From Prevotella sp. (GTDB lineage Bacteria > Bacteroidota > Bacteroidia > Bacteroidales > Bacteroidaceae), in assembly GCA_017470345.1 (NCBI GenBank), contig JAFUEP010000016.1, positions 1 to 64,000 of the forward strand: 64,000 nucleotides of DNA. The letters are read 5' to 3'. A model generated the notes under the pieces. The model made no database searches. It saw only the letters and a list, made by a program, of their open reading frames with translations, and had not been told where the DNA came from. This document shows, one piece after another, positions 44,952-52,989 of the stretch (position 1 is the first letter of the stretch; each line of letters begins with the position of its first letter). The translations under genes and the position numbers were made by a program.

Positions 44952-45121
44952 CGCCCCCTGGCCCCCTCTAATCTTAGAGGGGGAATTAGTTACCTCTGTC
45001 GCTGATATGTCAGCAGCAGGGCTTCACGACTCCCCCATCCGATGCAGGTCTAACCGGCTCCCCATCCGATGCAGGTCTAACTAACTCCCCCTCTAAGATT
45101 AGAGGGGGTTAGGGGGCGTTG
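44952..45121. repeat. Inverted pair of CTCC palindromes flanking a 27-bp repeat array
   Basis: Perfect 22-bp palindromes CCCCCTCTAATCTTAGAGGG(GG) at 44962-44983 and its complement-centred copy at 45087-45108 face each other, each with a GGGGGCGTTG tail pointing outward. Between them are two units containing ATCCGATGCAGGTCTAAC. The second palindrome ends at the stop codon of the DUF559 gene. The remainder of 44727-44951 shows no gene; a CCCCCAAATTGGGGG palindrome lies near 44860. Confidence 0.85.
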
Positions 45122-45804
45122 ACACCCCGCCGACCATTGACTCCTCGCGGACCATTGGCTCCCCGCGGATCTTGGACGCCCTCTGCCACTTCTGCCTGCA
45201 CCTGCAATATGCTATTGATGATTGCCTCCGGCTGTTGGAAGACCAGTTTGTTTTCAAACCGCAAGGTGCGGATGCCATACTTTTGCAGCAGTTCTTCGTC
45301 GCGAGCCAGATCGTGCTCGGGCATGGCCCCATAGTAATGGTAGTTGCCGTCAAGTTCGATGGCAAGTCTCAGGGCAGGACAGTAGAAGTCGAGGATGTGT
45401 GGGCCTACGGAGAACTGACGTCGGAACTGAAGGCCCCCCACCTGCTTTGCCCTGAGATGTCTCCATAGCGCACCCTCTGCGGGTGTGCCGTTGGTGCGGA
45501 GATTGCGGCGGAGAGATTTCATGTCCCTGGTGTTCATGACATGATCAGTCGTCAAAGGCACCTCGGCGGTTGTCAACGCCCCCCGGCCCCCTCTAATCTT
45601 AGAGGGGGAGTTGGTCAGACCTGCATCGGACGAGGAGTTGGTCAGACCTGCATCAGAGGGGTAGCTGGCTTGACCTGCATCGGAGAGGGAGCTGGTTAGA
45701 CCTGCATCGGAGGGGGAGCTGGTGTCACCTTTCTCGTAGCCCCTGCCTGCCCACCTCTTTGCGAAGTCGGCCGCAGCTGCCGCCTGCTGTCTTTCAGTAT
45801 TCAT
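45109..45804 (-). CDS. DUF559 nuclease-like protein with repeat-derived N- and C-termini
   Basis: DUF559 proteins share the PD-(D/E)XK fold of Vsr-like nucleases. The conserved part runs from MKSLRRNLRTNGTPAEGALW to EAIINSILQ, with the probable metal site in FYCPALRLAIELDG and the Glu/Gln-rich strand RTLRFENKLVF. The first 100 or so residues contain four 9-residue repeats (SxSDAGLTN type) and SPSKIRGGRGA, encoded by 27-bp repeats and a palindrome. The C-terminus (RGANGPRGVNGRRG) is also repeat-encoded. The start at ATG 45804 is preferred because the upstream ATG (45840) overlaps the -7 box; the core could also start at the internal MKSLRR. The gene is enclosed by inverted copies of the same palindromes. 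Confidence 0.8.
   Translation of the reverse strand: MNTERQQAAAAADFAKRWAGRGYEKGDTSSPSDAGLTSSLSDAGQASYPSDAGLTNSSSDAGLTNSPSKIRGGRGALTTAEVPLTTDHVMNTRDMKSLRRNLRTNGTPAEGALWRHLRAKQVGGLQFRRQFSVGPHILDFYCPALRLAIELDGNYHYYGAMPEHDLARDEELLQKYGIRTLRFENKLVFQQPEAIINSILQVQAEVAEGVQDPRGANGPRGVNGRRGVNAP
45577..45720 (-). repeat. Palindrome plus four 27-bp units within the DUF559 gene
   Basis: A 22-bp palindrome at 45587-45608 is followed by 27-bp units at 45608-45634, 45635-45661, 45662-45688 and 45689-45715, each containing GACCTGCATCGGA or a close variant. The same unit, inverted, forms the array at about 45028-45084 on the other side of the gene. Because 27 is a multiple of 3, copy number can change without a frameshift. 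Confidence 0.85.
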
Positions 45805-45837
45805 TATTATATGATAATGTATAGTCGTTTCTGAGTG

Positions 45838-45845
45838 CAAAGATA
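45838..45845 (-). promoter_or_regulatory. Predicted -7 box of the DUF559 gene
   Basis: TATCTTTG on the minus strand, 34 bp ahead of ATG 45804. Confidence 0.6.
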
Positions 45846-45953
45846 AACAAAAAGAGCGAAAAAGAAGTGACGATGCAAGGAAAAAGTCATTTAAAAATCT
45901 TTAAGGCGCGGCAATTTGTTGGCCCTGCGTTATCGTGTGTGCATACTTTTTTG

Positions 45954-45961
45954 TAACTTTG
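45954..45961 (+). promoter_or_regulatory. Predicted -7 box of the DUF2723 gene
   Basis: TAACTTTG lies 45 bp ahead of ATG 46007. It falls inside a longer open frame starting at 45935 and so supports the internal start. Confidence 0.6.
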
Positions 45962-46006
45962 CAGGCGCAAACAAGCATTTTAACGTTAAAACATATCTTT
46001 TGTAAG

Positions 46007-49000
46007 ATGAAACAATTTCGCCTTGTGGACAACGTCGTGGGCTGGCTGACCTTCCTTATCGCCGCCTTCGTCTATTGCTCCACCATCGAGCCGACAGCCT
46101 CGTTCTGGGACTGCCCTGAGTTTATCACTACTGGTTACAAGATGGAAATTGGCCACCCGCCTGGCGCACCCTTCTTCATGTTGACGGCCAACCTGTTCTC
46201 GCAGCTGACGAGCGACCCGACGCAGGTGGCGCGCATGGTCAACACGATGAGTGCCCTGCTGTCGGCCACGTGCATACTGTTCCTCTTCTGGACCATCACC
46301 CATCTGGTGCGCCGGCTGTTCATCGACCGCTGGGAGGAGCTCTCAGTGGCCAAGATGGTGGCCATCGAGGCCTCCGGACTCGTCGGTGCACTGATCTACA
46401 CGTTCAGCGACACGTTCTGGTTCTCAGCCGTCGAGGGCGAGGTCTACGCCTACTCGTCGGCCTTCACGGCCGTCGTCTTCTGGCTCATCCTGAAGTGGGA
46501 GGACCATGCCGACGAGCCTCACTCTGACCGCTGGCTAGTGCTCATCATGTACATGACGGGCCTGTCGATCGGTGTCCACCTGCTCAACCTGCTCTGTCTG
46601 CCGGCCATCGTGCTCGTGTGGTACTACAAGCGCTTTCCGCAGGCCAACCTGAAGGGCTCGCTCGTGGCCCTCTGCGTCTCGTTCGTCATCCTCGCCGCCG
46701 TGCTCTACGGCGTCGTGCCCGGCATCATCACCGTCGGCGGATGGTTCGAGCTGCTGTTTGTCAACGTGCTCAACATGCCGTTCAACACGGGTCTCTACGT
46801 CTACATCGTGCTCCTCGTCGGCACCGTCATCTGGGCCATCTGGGAGACGCAGCATGCCACGGAGAAGAACTTCAAGCGCCAGAACATCGCCTTCATCGCG
46901 TCGTTCGCCCTGCTCGGCGTGCCCTTCTACGGCTTCGGCTTCTCGGCCGTCGTCATCGGCATCATCGTGCTGGCCGTGCTGGGCTACGTCCTGTTCCGCC
47001 GCTATCAGAAGCAGCCGCTCGTCTCGCCCCGCCTGAAGAACACGGCCCTGCTCTGCATGCTGATGCTCATGATCGGCTACTCGACGTATGCCGTCATCGT
47101 CATCCGCTCGGCTGCCAACCCGCCCATGGACCAGAACTCGCCCGAGGACATTTTTACGCTCGGCAACTACCTCAGCCGCGACCAATACGGCTATCGCCCC
47201 CTGCTCTGGGGACAGGCCTACTCGTCGGAATATGAGATCACGGACGACGGACACATCAAGATGGACGACGGCGCACCCATCTATCAGCGCCGCGAGAAGG
47301 CTTCGCCCGACGAGCCCGACCGCTACTTCATCGTCTCGACAAAGGACAAGCCCCGCTACGCGCAGAACATGCTCTTCCCCCGCATGTACTCGTCGTCGCA
47401 GAACCCCGGCGCCAACCACGTCCAGTTCTATCAGGACTGGCTCGGAGGCATCAAGGGCTATCAGCGCCCCTCGAACTACCGCCAGGGCGACTACGTGACG
47501 ATTCCCACGCAGTGGGAGAACCTCCGCTTCTTCCTCAGCTATCAGTGCAACTTCATGTACTGGCGCTACTTCATGTGGAACTTCGCCGGACGACAGAACG
47601 ACATCCAGGGCAACGGCGAGCTCGAGAAGGGCAACTGGATCACCGGCATACCCTTCATCGACAACGCACGACTGGGCGACCAGTCGCGACTGCCCGACGT
47701 GCTGAAGCAGAACAAGGGCCACAACGTCTTCTACTGCCTGCCGCTCATCCTCGGACTGATCGGACTCTTCTGGCAGGGCATGATGCGCGGACAGAAGGGC
47801 ATCAAGCAGTTCTGGGTCGTCTTCTTCCTCTTCTTCATGACCGGACTGGCCATCGTCGTCTACCTCAACCAGACGCCCTTCCAGCCGCGTGAGCGCGACT
47901 ATGCCTACGCCGGCTCGTTCTATGCCTACGCCATCTGGTGCGGCATGGGCGTGGCCGCCATCATCTCGATGCTCAACAGGCTGCTGAAGAAGAAGGAGAG
48001 CCTCGTCGTCTCGGCACTGGCCGGACTCGTCTGCCTGCTCGTGCCCCTGCAGATGGCCTCGCAGACGTGGGACGACCACGACCGCTCGGGCCGCTACACA
48101 TGCCGCGACTTCGGACAGAACTACCTCATGTCGATGCAGGAGGAGGGCAACCCCATCGTCTTCACCAACGGCGACAACGACACCTTCCCACTCTGGTACA
48201 ATCAGGACACGGAGGGCGTGCGCACCGACGTGCGCGTCTGCAACCTCAGCTACCTGCAGACCGACTGGTACATCGACCAGATGCGTCGGCCTGCCTACGA
48301 CTCGCCCTCGCTGCCCATCACGTGGAGCCGACTGGAGTATTGCTCCGGCACGAACGAGTCCGTACAGGTTGACCCGCGGCTGAAGCAGGAGGTGCTCAAG
48401 TTCTATCAGCAGGACCCCGAGGGCGCCCGCAAGTCGTTCGGCGATGAGCCCTTCGAACTGAAGAACATCCTCAAGTACTGGGTGCGCTCCTCGAACAAGG
48501 ACCTGCAGGTCATTCCGACCGACACCGTCTACATGACCATCGACAAGGAGGCCGTGCGCCGCAGCGGCATGAAGCTGCAGGGCGACTCCATCCCCGACCG
48601 CATGGTCATCTCGCTCAAGGGCCTCAGCTATCTCGACAAGAGCAAGCTGATGATGCTCGAGCTCATCGCCCAGGCCAACTGGGAGCGGCCCATCTACGTG
48701 GCCTACACCGTCGGACAGGAGAACTACATGAACCTCGGCGACAACTTCGTGCAGGAGGGACTCGTCAACCGCATCACGCCCTTCACCACCAACATCGACG
48801 GACGCCCCGTCGAGGGCATGACCGACTTCGATGCGGAGAAGACCTACCACAACGTCATGCACCGCTTCAAGTTCGGTGGCATCAACGCTGACGACATCTA
48901 CATCGACGAGACCGTCATGCGCATGTGCTACACCCACCGCCGGCTGATGGTCAAGCTCGCTATGGAGCTCGCTCTCGAGGGCAAGGACAAGGAGGCCCTC

Positions 49001-49354
49001 GAGGTGCTCGACCGCTGCCAGGAGGAGATACCCTCCAGGAACGTGCCGCACGACTATCAGAGCAGCTCCATCGACATGGCCCGCGTCTACGCCGCTCTCG
49101 GCCAGAAGGACAAGGCCCGCGTGGTGCTCGAGGACATGTGGACGAAGTCGGTGCAGTATGTCGACTACTACTGCTCGCTCCCCGCTCAGGCCTTCAAAAA
49201 CAGCCAGCAGAACTGCCGCATACAGTTCTACATCATGCAGAGCATGCTCGACATTGCCAGCGACGTCGACACCAAACTGGCCGACACGTTCACCAACCAG
49301 CTGCAGCAGTCGATGGGACTCTTCATGAGCAAGGGGGGAAACCTGAGGAATTGA
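46007..49354 (+). CDS. DUF2723 family large membrane protein
   Basis: From ATG 46007 the product has 1115 residues and the typical DUF2723 start FLIAAFVYCSTIEPTASFWD, then CPEFITTGYKMEIGHPPGAP. About 12 membrane segments occupy the first 690 residues, with a large loop in between (about 380-560). The C-terminal 380 residues are soluble and end in TPR-like helices (ALEVLDRCQ; RVYAALGQKDKARVVLEDM). The Asp-Glu pair in the first loop and the multi-spanning layout resemble GT-C glycosyltransferases of the protein O-mannosyltransferase type, so a role in envelope glycan transfer is plausible but inferred. Its stop codon lies within a heptamer repeat. Confidence 0.85.
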   Translation: MKQFRLVDNVVGWLTFLIAAFVYCSTIEPTASFWDCPEFITTGYKMEIGHPPGAPFFMLTANLFSQLTSDPTQVARMVNTMSALLSATCILFLFWTITHLVRRLFIDRWEELSVAKMVAIEASGLVGALIYTFSDTFWFSAVEGEVYAYSSAFTAVVFWLILKWEDHADEPHSDRWLVLIMYMTGLSIGVHLLNLLCLPAIVLVWYYKRFPQANLKGSLVALCVSFVILAAVLYGVVPGIITVGGWFELLFVNVLNMPFNTGLYVYIVLLVGTVIWAIWETQHATEKNFKRQNIAFIASFALLGVPFYGFGFSAVVIGIIVLAVLGYVLFRRYQKQPLVSPRLKNTALLCMLMLMIGYSTYAVIVIRSAANPPMDQNSPEDIFTLGNYLSRDQYGYRPLLWGQAYSSEYEITDDGHIKMDDGAPIYQRREKASPDEPDRYFIVSTKDKPRYAQNMLFPRMYSSSQNPGANHVQFYQDWLGGIKGYQRPSNYRQGDYVTIPTQWENLRFFLSYQCNFMYWRYFMWNFAGRQNDIQGNGELEKGNWITGIPFIDNARLGDQSRLPDVLKQNKGHNVFYCLPLILGLIGLFWQGMMRGQKGIKQFWVVFFLFFMTGLAIVVYLNQTPFQPRERDYAYAGSFYAYAIWCGMGVAAIISMLNRLLKKKESLVVSALAGLVCLLVPLQMASQTWDDHDRSGRYTCRDFGQNYLMSMQEEGNPIVFTNGDNDTFPLWYNQDTEGVRTDVRVCNLSYLQTDWYIDQMRRPAYDSPSLPITWSRLEYCSGTNESVQVDPRLKQEVLKFYQQDPEGARKSFGDEPFELKNILKYWVRSSNKDLQVIPTDTVYMTIDKEAVRRSGMKLQGDSIPDRMVISLKGLSYLDKSKLMMLELIAQANWERPIYVAYTVGQENYMNLGDNFVQEGLVNRITPFTTNIDGRPVEGMTDFDAEKTYHNVMHRFKFGGINADDIYIDETVMRMCYTHRRLMVKLAMELALEGKDKEALEVLDRCQEEIPSRNVPHDYQSSSIDMARVYAALGQKDKARVVLEDMWTKSVQYVDYYCSLPAQAFKNSQQNCRIQFYIMQSMLDIASDVDTKLADTFTNQLQQSMGLFMSKGGNLRN

Positions 49355-49385
49355 GAATTGAGAGTTGAGAGTTGAGAATTGAGAA
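49351..49385 (+). repeat. Five heptamers TTGAGAR between the DUF2723 and deacetylase genes
   Basis: TTGAGAA TTGAGAG TTGAGAG TTGAGAA TTGAGAA. The first unit supplies the TGA stop of the DUF2723 gene and the array ends 4 bp before the GTG start of the next gene. Confidence 0.85.
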
Positions 49386-49389
49386 CTAA

Positions 49390-50004
49390 GTGTTCATAGA
49401 GCAACCTGCCATCTATCTCCGATGGCTCTATCCGAGAGCCTACTGGCGAATGGACCGTCGCGAAAGGTCAGTCTACCTGACCTTCGACGACGGCCCAATC
49501 CCTGAGGCTACGCCCTTCATCCTCGACACGCTCAGCCACTACGGCATCCACGCCACCTTCTTCTGCGTCGGCGACAACGTACGCAAATACCCACAGCTCT
49601 TCCAGCGCATCCTCGACGAAGGGCACCAGGTGGGCAACCACACCCACAACCACATCAGCGGCGCACGCCACACCCTGCGCACCTACAGCTACAACGTCGA
49701 GAAGGCCAACGCCTACATCCACAGCCGCTACGTCCGGCCGCCCCACGGATGGATGCGTCTCGACCAGTATGCCTGGCTCAGCCGGAAGTACAAGATCGTC
49801 ATGTGGGACGTCGTCACCCGCGACTACTCCCGCTGGCTGTCGGCCGACGACGTCTTCAACAACGTCCGCCGCTACACCCGCCCAGGCAGCATCATCACCT
49901 TCCACGACTCGCTCAAGTCGATCGACAAGCTCCGTACGGCGCTGCCCCAAAGCATCGAGTGGCTCATAGCTGAAGGCTACTCGTTCAAGACATTTGAGAA
50001 GTGA
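49390..50004 (+). CDS. Polysaccharide deacetylase (NodB/CE4 type)
   Basis: The 204-residue product (GTG start) carries the NodB motifs: VYLTFDDGPIPEAT (catalytic and metal Asp), QVGNHTHNH (metal His pair), VRPPHGWMR (motif 3, with His where Tyr is usual), WDVVTRDY and ITFHDS. It has no signal peptide, so the deacetylated glycan is either cytoplasmic or the protein is exported another way. It probably removes N- or O-acetyl groups during cell-envelope polysaccharide synthesis, which would fit the preceding DUF2723 gene. The stop TGA is the start of another heptamer array. Confidence 0.88.
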   Translation: MFIEQPAIYLRWLYPRAYWRMDRRERSVYLTFDDGPIPEATPFILDTLSHYGIHATFFCVGDNVRKYPQLFQRILDEGHQVGNHTHNHISGARHTLRTYSYNVEKANAYIHSRYVRPPHGWMRLDQYAWLSRKYKIVMWDVVTRDYSRWLSADDVFNNVRRYTRPGSIITFHDSLKSIDKLRTALPQSIEWLIAEGYSFKTFEK

Positions 50005-50155
50005 GAAGTGAGAGGTGAGAAGTGAGAAGTAAAAGGTTGAAAAAGAGATATGAAAAGTATGATTAGTTCTGACGATAATAAAGACGCCACGAATGCAGAC
50101 GAGTCATCAGCCTGCAACACTAATTATACTTCTCACTTCTCACTTCTCACTTCAT
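50003..50155 (+). repeat. Heptamer-flanked palindromic element, copy C (queG)
   Basis: Five GAGAAGT-type heptamers, a short spacer and ATGATTAGT form the left arm. ACTAATTAT followed by three TTCTCAC heptamers form the right arm. The 50-bp core between them resembles copy A (recQ) at DNA and peptide level: an ORF from ATG 50050 reads MKSMISSD, then KDATNADESSACNTN, against MKDMISFD, then KEATNADGASACETN in RecQ. Here the ORF ends at TAA 50155-50157, one frame away from queG. Confidence 0.85.
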
Positions 50156-50156
50156 A

Positions 50157-51149
50157 AAATCCTCCGCCCTCCAGCTCGGATTCTCTGCCTGTGGCATCGC
50201 CAAGGCAGAGCCCGTCGACGAGGAGACAGCCCGGGCTTACCGCCAATGGATTGCTGACGGAAGGCAGGCTGACATGCACTACCTTGAGGCCAACATCGAC
50301 AAGCGCCTCGACCCCACCCTACTCCTGCCCGGCGCCCGCACGATCATCGTCGTCGCCATGAGCTATGCTCCCGCGCGACGTCTGCCCAAGGGCGAATATC
50401 AGATAGCCGACTACGCACTGGGCCGCGACTATCACGACGTGATGAAGCAGCGACTCCGACAGCTTGCTGAGAGTGCAGGCTTACATGAAGATGTCTCCAC
50501 GCAGATATTATGCGTCGACACCGTCCCTATCCTTGAGCGCTACTGGGCCGTGCGCGCCGGTCTGGGCTTCATCGGCCGCAACCATCAGCTCATCATCCCC
50601 GGCCAAGGCTCCATGGTCTTCCTCGGCGAGATCGTCACCACCGCCGAGACCGACCGCTACGATGAGCCACTGACGCTCAAGGACCATCCCTGCAGTGACT
50701 GCCGCCGCTGCCTCGACGCCTGTCCGACGGGAGCACTCACCTCTCACTTCTCACCTCACACATCTCACCTCTCACCTCTCACTTCTCACTTCTCACCTCT
50801 CAACTCCAGCGCCTGTCTCTCCTATCAGACCATCGAGCACCACGGACCCTTGGCCGATGGCATTGCCGACAAGCTCGGCACGACCATCTACGGCTGCGAC
50901 CGCTGCCAGCGTGTCTGTCCACACAATCGTCTTGCGGAACCGACGACCATCGCAGAGCTGCAGCCCAGCGAGGCCCTCATGAACATGCGCCGCGACGACT
51001 GGCACCGCCTCAGCCGCGAGGACTATCAACGGCTCTTCCGCGGATCAGCCGTCAAGCGTGCCAAGTATGAAGGGCTCATACGCAACATTGAGGCGGTCGA
51101 ACTGGGCGTTCAGCCGCCCAGATTCTCTTCTTCCTCCTCCTCGATATAG
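50157..51149 (+). CDS. queG: Epoxyqueuosine reductase QueG, start codon displaced by a repeat
   Basis: QueG reduces epoxyqueuosine to queuosine in tRNA using cobalamin and two 4Fe-4S clusters. Homology begins at about 50157 (ALQLGFSACGIAKAEPVDEE, then GRQADMHYLE) with no usual start codon: the in-frame stop at 50121 is followed only by ATA as a near-start, and the first ATG (50274) would remove about 39 conserved residues. The element-encoded ORF just upstream is one frame off; one extra 7-bp unit would join it to queG. Cluster motifs CSDCRRCLDACPTGAL and CDRCQRVCPHNR are intact. A 22-residue TSHFSP-type insertion from a second heptamer array (50740-50812) lies between the clusters. It may be phase-variable or weakly expressed. 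Confidence 0.85.
   Translation, partial: KSSALQLGFSACGIAKAEPVDEETARAYRQWIADGRQADMHYLEANIDKRLDPTLLLPGARTIIVVAMSYAPARRLPKGEYQIADYALGRDYHDVMKQRLRQLAESAGLHEDVSTQILCVDTVPILERYWAVRAGLGFIGRNHQLIIPGQGSMVFLGEIVTTAETDRYDEPLTLKDHPCSDCRRCLDACPTGALTSHFSPHTSHLSPLTSHFSPLNSSACLSYQTIEHHGPLADGIADKLGTTIYGCDRCQRVCPHNRLAEPTTIAELQPSEALMNMRRDDWHRLSREDYQRLFRGSAVKRAKYEGLIRNIEAVELGVQPPRFSSSSSSI
50737..50812 (+). repeat. In-frame heptamer-type array inside queG
   Basis: Reiterated CTCACTT/CTCACCT words, about ten units of 7-8 bp, encode LTSHFSPHTSHLSPLTSHF between the two iron-sulfur motifs. The unit is the complement of the GAGAAGT heptamers found 700 bp upstream. Confidence 0.8.
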
Positions 51150-51243
51150 TCTCTGACACGATATTGCTCACTCCCTGCGAGCAACGGCGTCATCGTCTGC
51201 ATCATCGGAATCACTGTGCTTTGGGGTTTCTGATATGTTTTCT

Positions 51244-52086
51244 TCATTGTGCGTTAATGACTTTATTTCCCATATTGACGTTGACGACATACGAGTGGCC
51301 GGCCTTCCACTCACCACTGAGGTTGAAGTCGTGGGTCTTCTCGTCGCCGTTGACAGTATAGCTGACTTTCAGCGTCAGGCCTTCCTTCGTCTGAGGAATG
51401 ATGAACAGATATCCGCATGGCAGAAGCTGCTTTTCCGTAGTCAGTCCGATGCTGGCGTTGGTGAGCGTATAGGTCATAGGTGAGGAAAGTGACTGCCATG
51501 CAGAACTGGCATAATGGTAGTCGCCCTTCGACTGCACGCCGGCCAGCTCAACGCCCGTGATGCTGACAGACTGCTCAACCGACTTACGGACATAGAACCT
51601 GACGGCCGCACAGGCATGATTGAACATGAGCGACACCTTGCCGCTATTGTCGCTGAAGGCCGCCGTAGTATCTGCCACCAGCAAGTCCTTCTGCGCGAAG
51701 GCATCCGTGCCCATATCGAACGAGACGTATGGATCGGTTTCGCTCCAGTTCAACTTGCCGCCGTTATAGGCGTAGAAGTCAATCTTTGCATCATTTCCTA
51801 CTGAGGGCCATGTCGCAGTACTCCATGTGCCACCAGTCTTCGTGAAATTGTACGTGCTCGTCTGGTAGTTCATCGAGAAGGCCGTGAGCGTCGCGGTCGT
51901 CGTAGCAGCATCAGCACGCGTCGGGGCCTACTGGGGTGCCGACGTCGAGACGATCGTGTTCTCAGCAATCTCGACGGTCAGCGGTCGGGGCTCAGGCACG
52001 ATTGTCGGCTCGTCGTCGGAAGAACAGGCGACCAGACAAGCGGCCGACAGGAAAAGAAATACAGACTTTTTACTTGCTTGTTTCAT
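51244..52086 (-). pseudogene. Fimbrillin-like lipoprotein gene interrupted by an amber codon
   Basis: Read from ATG 52086 the frame encodes a lipoprotein signal (SVFLFLSAACLVAC, lipobox cysteine at residue 21) and an acidic linker. It meets TAG at 51928-51930 (codon 53), then continues open to 51244. The downstream part (TRADAATTTATLTAFSMNYQ; KIDFYAYNGG; VSLMFNHACAAVRFYV; LLPCGYLFIIPQ; WKAGHSYVVNVNMG) has the pattern of Mfa/Fim-type fimbrillin-like proteins. Apart from the stop, the 280-codon frame is intact, so the change is recent, a sequencing error, or read through. It is the last of three surface-protein genes on this strand. Confidence 0.75.
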
Positions 52087-52129
52087 ATAACTATTCACTT
52101 TTCGCTATTCAATTGGGGCTTTTCACTCA

Positions 52130-52939
52130 TCAGAATGTGACGTTGATATATTGTAATCCGTTATTAAGTGTGAAGCCGTCGGCAAGGATGTAGACGCCTT
52201 GCTTCTCAGCGCTGTAGTAGCGCAGCTGCCCTTGTTCGCCATCGCTACGGGTGTAGATAACACCGCGCCACTCGTCGTAAGCCTCCTTATTGGGTGCCAG
52301 CCGACAGAGACCACGGCACTCGTCGCCGACGAAGATGGCCATCTTGTCGTCAGCGGTAATGGTGAATGGGACATCGTCAGGCATACTAACCATCATTTCC
52401 GTGAAGTGCGGATATTTCGTGCTCATTTCAGCAGGAGACAGCAAGAGAGTGTAATCTTTGTCGTTTCTGTCCATCAGATTGTTAGGTTCGAAGGATGACA
52501 GGGCAAAATCATTGATAAACAGCTGGCGAGCCCCGGCGCTGTAATAGTACATCGTCATGGGCTGGCCTGCCTCTTCGCTGGCGCCTTTCACGTGGACAAG
52601 GAAGAGCACTTCGCCTCCATTGATGACGTTGCGGCGACTGACACCCCGGCACTCATCGCCGATGAACACCGCCAACAGGTCGTCATCGGTGCTGTAGGGC
52701 AAGAGCAAAGAACTGAGCTCGACAAGCATGTTCATGCTGCACTCAAACTTCGTCGGGGCAGGGTCCTCCCAGTCGGGCGCCGGGTCGTTCCAAGTCCAGT
52801 CAACGGCCCAGTCGGGTGTTGCGTCGACGGGGGTAAAGACCACGTTGCTCTTCTTCTCTCCCTCGTCGTCATTGTCCGACGAGCAGCCCCCCAAGACGAG
52901 GAGGGCTGACGCCAGAAATACATATAATATACGATTCAT
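52130..52939 (-). CDS. Lipoprotein with two GDECRG-type repeats
   Basis: The start at ATG 52939 gives a clean lipoprotein signal (NRILYVFLASALLVLGGC); the longer frame to 52993 precedes it and overlaps the end of the giant gene. The 269-residue product has two copies of a module with the pattern D-x-hydrophobic-A-x-F-x-GDECRG: LLAVFIGDECRGVSR and MAIFVGDECRGLCRL. Each is followed by a (Y)YYSA strand and a FxL strand (QLFINDFALSSF; GVYILADGFTLNNG). A related module appears in the C-terminal part of the giant protein encoded just upstream, so the two proteins are probably functionally linked at the cell surface. No known family is recognised. Confidence 0.7.
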   Translation of the reverse strand: MNRILYVFLASALLVLGGCSSDNDDEGEKKSNVVFTPVDATPDWAVDWTWNDPAPDWEDPAPTKFECSMNMLVELSSLLLPYSTDDDLLAVFIGDECRGVSRRNVINGGEVLFLVHVKGASEEAGQPMTMYYYSAGARQLFINDFALSSFEPNNLMDRNDKDYTLLLSPAEMSTKYPHFTEMMVSMPDDVPFTITADDKMAIFVGDECRGLCRLAPNKEAYDEWRGVIYTRSDGEQGQLRYYSAEKQGVYILADGFTLNNGLQYINVTF

Positions 52940-52989
52940 GATGTTTGATTTATTGTTCATAATAATGCCATTGTTTCCCTGATCTACCG

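Noticed and set aside
45608-45715. Regular 27-bp repeats that could suggest a CRISPR array
   Set aside because: The units are contiguous with no spacers, are translated in frame, and recur inverted on the other side of the DUF559 gene. No cas gene is nearby.
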